Below are positions 4,887 to 7,010 of a stretch of 7,010 bases of DNA, in pieces. How positions within the stretch are numbered: position 1 is the first letter of the stretch; each line of letters opens with the position of its first letter. The stretch is taken from positions 1-7,010 of the forward strand of contig JAZAUS010000036.1 in assembly GCA_036342255.1 (NCBI GenBank). Reading direction: 5' to 3'. The notes beneath the pieces are model-generated. The model saw only the letters and a program-made list of their open reading frames with translations. It did not search any database and was not told the origin of the DNA. The DNA comes from RUG11198 sp036342255. Lineage in GTDB: Bacteria; Bacillota_I; Bacilli_A; RF39; UBA660. The translations under genes were made by a program, and so were the position numbers.

Positions 4887-5456
4887 TTAATCAGTTATAC
4901 ATAAACAATCTAATCTATATATATAATTTGTATCTATCCATTCTGGATTACCATAAAAAGTATATTCTATACTTCCTTTTGTATCGTGTGGAGTAAATTC
5001 TATGGTCATTTCATCTACATTTATACCATCATTCTGTCCTAATACCTTTCCAACTAATATATGCATTTTATAAGTTTTACCCTTTTTAAGATTATCATAA
5101 TAAACTGTATCTGTAAGTGTTATCCATCCCTCTTTTTCAGTTAATGAAAAACAATCTCCCCAATGAGAATAATCATATTTTGTATATGCTTTTCTATCAG
5201 GTGGTTCTGTTGAAATTTCTGATTCACTTTCTGATTCAGTTTGAGTTTCTATGGGTTGAATAGACTTATTATAAGTCACATATATTATAGGTAAAATACA
5301 AATCAAACCTAAAAATATACACATGGGTATAATCATCTTTCTCATTCCGTCTATTGATTCGTCTTTACACATTTTAAGATATTTATATGTACAAGTTAAA
5401 AACCAATACATAGAAAATGCAAATAACACAAGTATAATAATTGATATTATATTCAT
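4887..5456 (-). CDS. Two-span membrane protein with Ser/Glu linker and extracellular domain
   Basis: This is the largest intact protein of the window, 189 residues. Spans lie at about 3-23 and 41-61 with a charged loop (KMCKDESIDGMRKM). A Thr/Ser/Glu linker (ETQTESESESEISTEPP, 70-86) then leads to a roughly 100-residue domain. That domain has beta-like segments (EGWITLTDTVYY, TYKMHILVGKVLG, DEMTIEFTP, GSIEYTFYG) and cysteines in DCF and DCLC. The low-complexity linker is typical of a tether between a membrane anchor and an exposed domain, so the C-terminus is probably outside. The TAA of the gene before it is part of the AAAGGAG ribosome binding site. No known domain is recognised. Confidence 0.85.
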   Translation of the reverse strand: MNIISIIILVLFAFSMYWFLTCTYKYLKMCKDESIDGMRKMIIPMCIFLGLICILPIIYVTYNKSIQPIETQTESESESEISTEPPDRKAYTKYDYSHWGDCFSLTEKEGWITLTDTVYYDNLKKGKTYKMHILVGKVLGQNDGINVDEMTIEFTPHDTKGSIEYTFYGNPEWIDTNYIYRLDCLCITD

Positions 5457-5468
5457 ATAAATTCTCCT

Positions 5469-5702
5469 TTACATATTTTGTAATTTTTGTAATACTGCAT
5501 TTATTCCACCATTACATTCTACAACATAATAACTAAAACATAAAAAGAATACTAAACCTATAAAAAGTATATCTGTCATTATATATATCTTTGACATATT
5601 GTTTATTTTTTTATAAATTAAAAATGCCGTAGGTATTGCTGAACCACATAAGAATAAAAGTACGCTATGAAATAATATAACTAAATCAAAATATATAATC
5701 AT
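5469..5702 (-). CDS. Two-span small membrane protein (paralogue of 3261-3455)
   Basis: The protein has 77 residues with spans at about 6-30 and 40-61, joined by a polar loop KKINNMSK. The C-terminus is polar (VECNGGINAVLQKLQNM). The basic loop suggests the loop is cytoplasmic, with both ends outside. AAGGAG lies inside the last codons of the preceding gene, about 11 bases before the ATG. The first span and loop (HSVLLFLCGSAIP, FLIYKKINN) line up with 3261-3455 (QSILVFLGAITFP, FIIWRLIHN). Function unknown. Confidence 0.8.
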   Translation of the reverse strand: MIIYFDLVILFHSVLLFLCGSAIPTAFLIYKKINNMSKIYIMTDILFIGLVFFLCFSYYVVECNGGINAVLQKLQNM

Positions 5703-5707
5703 ATTTT

Positions 5708-6028
5708 TTATTTCTCCTTTTCATTAGATTGTTTTTCTTCATATTCATTAATTGCATTAATTACTTCAAATACTGAATACATTGTAAGTATCCATTGTAA
5801 ATTAGTAGCGTGAAATATTTCTTCTGTTTTATCTTTTGTCCAATACTCAACTACTTTTCTTACATATTCCCAAGCCTTAGTAAGCCCTAATTCATATATT
5901 TCTGTATCTAGTGGTTTGGTTTGTATTCCTTCTATTAAACCACATTTATAACCTTCATCATATGCTTGTTCTATAGTATCAATACTATTATCAATTAAGG
6001 TCTGTATTTGATTATATCTTTTATGCAT
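5708..6028 (-). CDS. Soluble phage-type hypothetical protein (GL-x2-AWE-x2-RK)
   Basis: This soluble, helical protein has 106 residues and no membrane span. Features include AYDEGYKCGLIEG at about 22-34, ELGLTKAWEYVRKVV at about 46-60, KTEEIF, and a C-terminal VINAINEYEEKQ. Proteins with 'AY..GY..G', '.GL..AWE..RK' and a closing 'A...I..YEEK' are, from memory, frequent small proteins of Clostridia phages and prophages; their role is unknown. It links this operon to a phage setting, in contrast to its membrane neighbours. AAGGAGAG lies six bases before the ATG at 6028. The final codons hold the ribosome binding site of the next gene. Confidence 0.85.
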   Translation of the reverse strand: MHKRYNQIQTLIDNSIDTIEQAYDEGYKCGLIEGIQTKPLDTEIYELGLTKAWEYVRKVVEYWTKDKTEEIFHATNLQWILTMYSVFEVINAINEYEEKQSNEKEK

Positions 6029-6039
6029 TTTTACTCTCC

Positions 6040-6432
6040 TTAATGCTCTATTTCATATTTTTCATATTTAGACTTATATGTATATAATGTCCAATCTTCA
6101 AGCCCTAAATATCTTCTTCTAACTAATACTTGTCTTTCTTGTGTACTATCATCTACATAAACTGTTTTTTCTTTAGCATTATAATCATCTGCCATTTGAA
6201 CTATATTATAATTATATGGAATAAATTCCTTTTCCAAAACCTTAGTATCTGGATTAAAAATAATACAAGAATATATAACTAATCCAACACCAAATATTAT
6301 AGATGCAAACGCCATTAAGAGACTAAATCCTTCTTCACACTCATTTTCAAACATTATTGCTAATACTATACATATAACTATAGCTACAATAAACAAAAAT
6401 ATTATTATTCCAATTGCTATATTAATTGCCAT
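6040..6432 (-). CDS. Two-span membrane protein with charged C-terminal domain, first gene of the operon
   Basis: The protein has 130 residues. Spans lie at about 3-28 (IIIFLFIVAIVICIVLAIMF) and 36-59, separated by an acidic loop ENECEEG. About 70 polar residues follow, with many Tyr and charged residues (VRRRYLGLEDWTLYTYKSKY). The acidic loop favours an outside loop and a cytoplasmic C-terminal domain, but this is not certain. A very purine-rich site, AAGAAGGGGGG, precedes the ATG at 6432. It lies directly after the terminator hairpin of the leader, so its expression depends on readthrough there or on a promoter I do not see. Family unknown. Confidence 0.83.
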   Translation of the reverse strand: MAINIAIGIIIFLFIVAIVICIVLAIMFENECEEGFSLLMAFASIIFGVGLVIYSCIIFNPDTKVLEKEFIPYNYNIVQMADDYNAKEKTVYVDDSTQERQVLVRRRYLGLEDWTLYTYKSKYEKYEIEH

Positions 6433-6451
6433 AATTATTACCCCCCTTCTT

Positions 6452-6490
6452 AAAAAAAAGACCTAGCGATGATAAAATCATCACCAGGTC
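6452..6490 (-). terminator. Leader terminator (attenuator or end of a small RNA)
   Basis: Arms 6477-6490 and 6460-6473 (14 bases each) close a UUU loop in the minus-strand transcript, with two G-U wobbles. In the plus-strand reading both positions are A-C mismatches. Eight uninterrupted U residues (6459-6452) follow. This is a textbook intrinsic terminator, yet it sits between the promoter at 6553-6581 and the first gene at 6432, about 20 bases before the start codon. Confidence 0.88.
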
Positions 6491-6500
6491 ATTGAAACCC

Positions 6501-6522
6501 ACAAATAAGTGCCTTTATTTGT
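6501..6522 (-). repeat. Perfect 8-bp inverted repeat in the leader
   Basis: ACAAATAA and TTATTTGT flank a six-base loop (AGGCAC on the transcribed strand). In RNA it is the first hairpin of the leader; in DNA it could be an operator about 25-45 bases downstream of the transcription start. The exposed GGCAC loop is the only GC-rich part. I find no clear complementary partner that would make an anti-terminator with the downstream stem. Confidence 0.5.
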
Positions 6523-6552
6523 AAGATATTTAATTTGTTGTTTTATGATGTA

Positions 6553-6581
6553 ATTATATATCAAGATAATTTATATGTAAA
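6553..6581 (-). promoter_or_regulatory. Promoter of the membrane-protein operon and its leader
   Basis: On the minus strand, TTTACA (6581-6576, five of six consensus bases) and a perfect TATAAT (6558-6553) are separated by 17 bp. The 15-bp element TAAAAAATCTATTTA overlaps the -35 and is shared with the promoter at 2663-2691. This is a good sigma-A type promoter located between the preceding gene's terminator and the leader hairpins. Confidence 0.75.
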
Positions 6582-6592
6582 TAGATTTTTTA
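6578..6592 (-). repeat. 15-bp shared promoter element, copy 2
   Basis: This is identical to the element at 2688-2702 and lies in the same orientation and at the same 19-base distance from TATAAT. The surrounding promoter sequence has otherwise diverged, so the element appears selectively kept. Confidence 0.65.
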
Positions 6593-6602
6593 TTTAAAGT
6601 GA

Positions 6603-6633
6603 AAATGCCCTATGAAAATATCATAGAGCATTT
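6603..6633 (-). terminator. Intrinsic terminator of the membrane-anchored protein gene
   Basis: Two 13-base arms (6621-6633 and 6603-6615) enclose a 5-base loop. The minus-strand RNA pairs throughout with one G-U wobble; the plus-strand reading has a C-A mismatch. The stem ends in GGGCAUUUUC, a modest U-run. It begins 12 bases after the stop of the gene ending at 6645 and separates it from the next promoter. Confidence 0.8.
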
Positions 6634-6644
6634 ATCCTTATACA

Positions 6645-7010
6645 TTAATTTTGTTTTTTACCATTTAATAAAGTATAATCTCTAGTAGTAATATCAACTA
6701 TATAATCATCATATTTGTAGTCTTCTTCGTATTCATCGTTGTAGTTGTCTTCAGCATCATCATATATATTATCGTCAAACTCTTGTTTGTTAGCATTAGA
6801 TTTGTTAAGGAAGTTGTTTATGCAACGATAGAGCAAAAGACCAAAGACAATGTATCCGATAAATATAGTGATAAGTGTTATAATACCATTATTTTGATTA
6901 CGTGGAACATCACCATGATTATCTACATCTACTGTGTAGGTGAGTTGAGTTTCTCCATCAGATGTTTCTGGTATGAATGTCGTTGAACTTTCTGCTAAAC
7001 TTTCTCCTGA
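6645..7010 (-). CDS. C-terminal part of a membrane-anchored protein with acidic Tyr/Asp-rich tail
   Basis: The reverse frame is open from the window edge to the TAA at 6645, giving 121 residues; the N-terminus lies outside. The visible order is a Ser/Thr/Glu-rich stretch (ESSTTFIPETSDGE) and a short TYTVDVDNHGDVP segment. One span follows (GIITLITIFIGYIVFGLLL, about 42-61), then a tail of about 57 residues dense in Asp, Glu, Asn and Tyr (EEDYKYDDYIVD). The first part is probably extracellular and the tail cytoplasmic. A TTG near 6836 could be taken as a start but lies inside the span, so I reject it. Codon choice (CTC, GTC, ATC, CGT) is less AT-biased than in the next operon. No LPxTG motif is seen. 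Confidence 0.75.
   Translation of the reverse strand, partial: SGESLAESSTTFIPETSDGETQLTYTVDVDNHGDVPRNQNNGIITLITIFIGYIVFGLLLYRCINNFLNKSNANKQEFDDNIYDDAEDNYNDEYEEDYKYDDYIVDITTRDYTLLNGKKQN

Larger units (their letters stand above)
6452..6547 (-). ncRNA. Short leader transcript with two hairpins
   Basis: A start near 6547, about 6 nt after TATAAT, and the U-tract at 6452 would define an RNA of about 95 nt. It would contain an A-rich single-stranded 5' part, a perfect 8-bp hairpin (6501-6522), the spacer GGGUUUCAAU and the terminator hairpin. It could be a stable small RNA or the attenuated leader of the membrane operon. I see no match to a riboswitch, T-box or ribosomal-leader class that I know. 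Neither the start site nor the function is shown by sequence alone. Confidence 0.45.

Noticed and set aside
2849..6432. Holin or conjugation-channel cassette
   Set aside because: No endolysin, ATPase, relaxase or coupling protein is present in the window, and no family motif was seen in the small membrane proteins.
6484..6522. Possible CRISPR-like or type III antitoxin repeat (ATTGAAAC followed by an inverted repeat)
   Set aside because: The unit occurs only once, with no spacer or tandem array, and no toxin-like gene of the ToxN/AbiQ type follows.
1..7010. tRNA or rRNA genes, insertion sequences, integrase or attachment sites
   Set aside because: I looked for these by eye on both strands and saw no cloverleaf, transposase frame, terminal repeats or integrase motifs.

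Overview
The window looks like an accessory stretch of a phage or prophage (or related mobile element) from a low-GC Gram-positive gut bacterium, probably a Clostridia/Lachnospiraceae-type host. The reasons are high AT content, strong AGGAGG-type ribosome binding sites, very small and tightly packed genes all on the minus strand, and protein families familiar from such phages (DUF551, zinc-ribbon 'RPKGEW...C-x2-CG' proteins, and paired 'NG-x-LP..GKLID' proteins). All stops used are standard TAA/TAG/TGA. The host call is inference from family recollection, not a search.

Reading in the direction of transcription (high to low coordinates) there are three units. (1) 7010-6645: the C-terminal end of a membrane-anchored protein with a short extracellular remnant, one membrane span and an acidic Tyr/Asp-rich tail, closed by an intrinsic terminator at 6603-6633. 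(2) 6592-2707: a promoter (-35 TTTACA, 17 bp, TATAAT), a roughly 95-nt leader with a small hairpin and a strong intrinsic terminator, then twelve small genes (6432 to 2849). Ten of the twelve encode proteins with one or two membrane spans. The unit ends at a second operon-scale terminator, 2707-2742. (3) 2702-1: a second promoter carrying the same 15-bp upstream element at the same distance from its TATAAT box. It drives at least eleven small genes, many joined by 4-nt ATGA overlaps, including three Cys-motif zinc-type proteins, a pair of paralogous 'GKLID' proteins, a DUF551 protein and a gene running off the left edge.

The most notable points are the shared promoter module that appears to co-regulate units 2 and 3, the leader RNA with a built-in terminator in front of the membrane-protein operon (an attenuator or a free small RNA), and the operon itself. 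That operon contains at least three recognisable internal paralogue pairs and two proteins with probable extracellular beta-rich domains. A role at the cell envelope, such as superinfection exclusion or host-surface modification, is only an inference from topology and setting; no catalytic motif is visible in any of these proteins.
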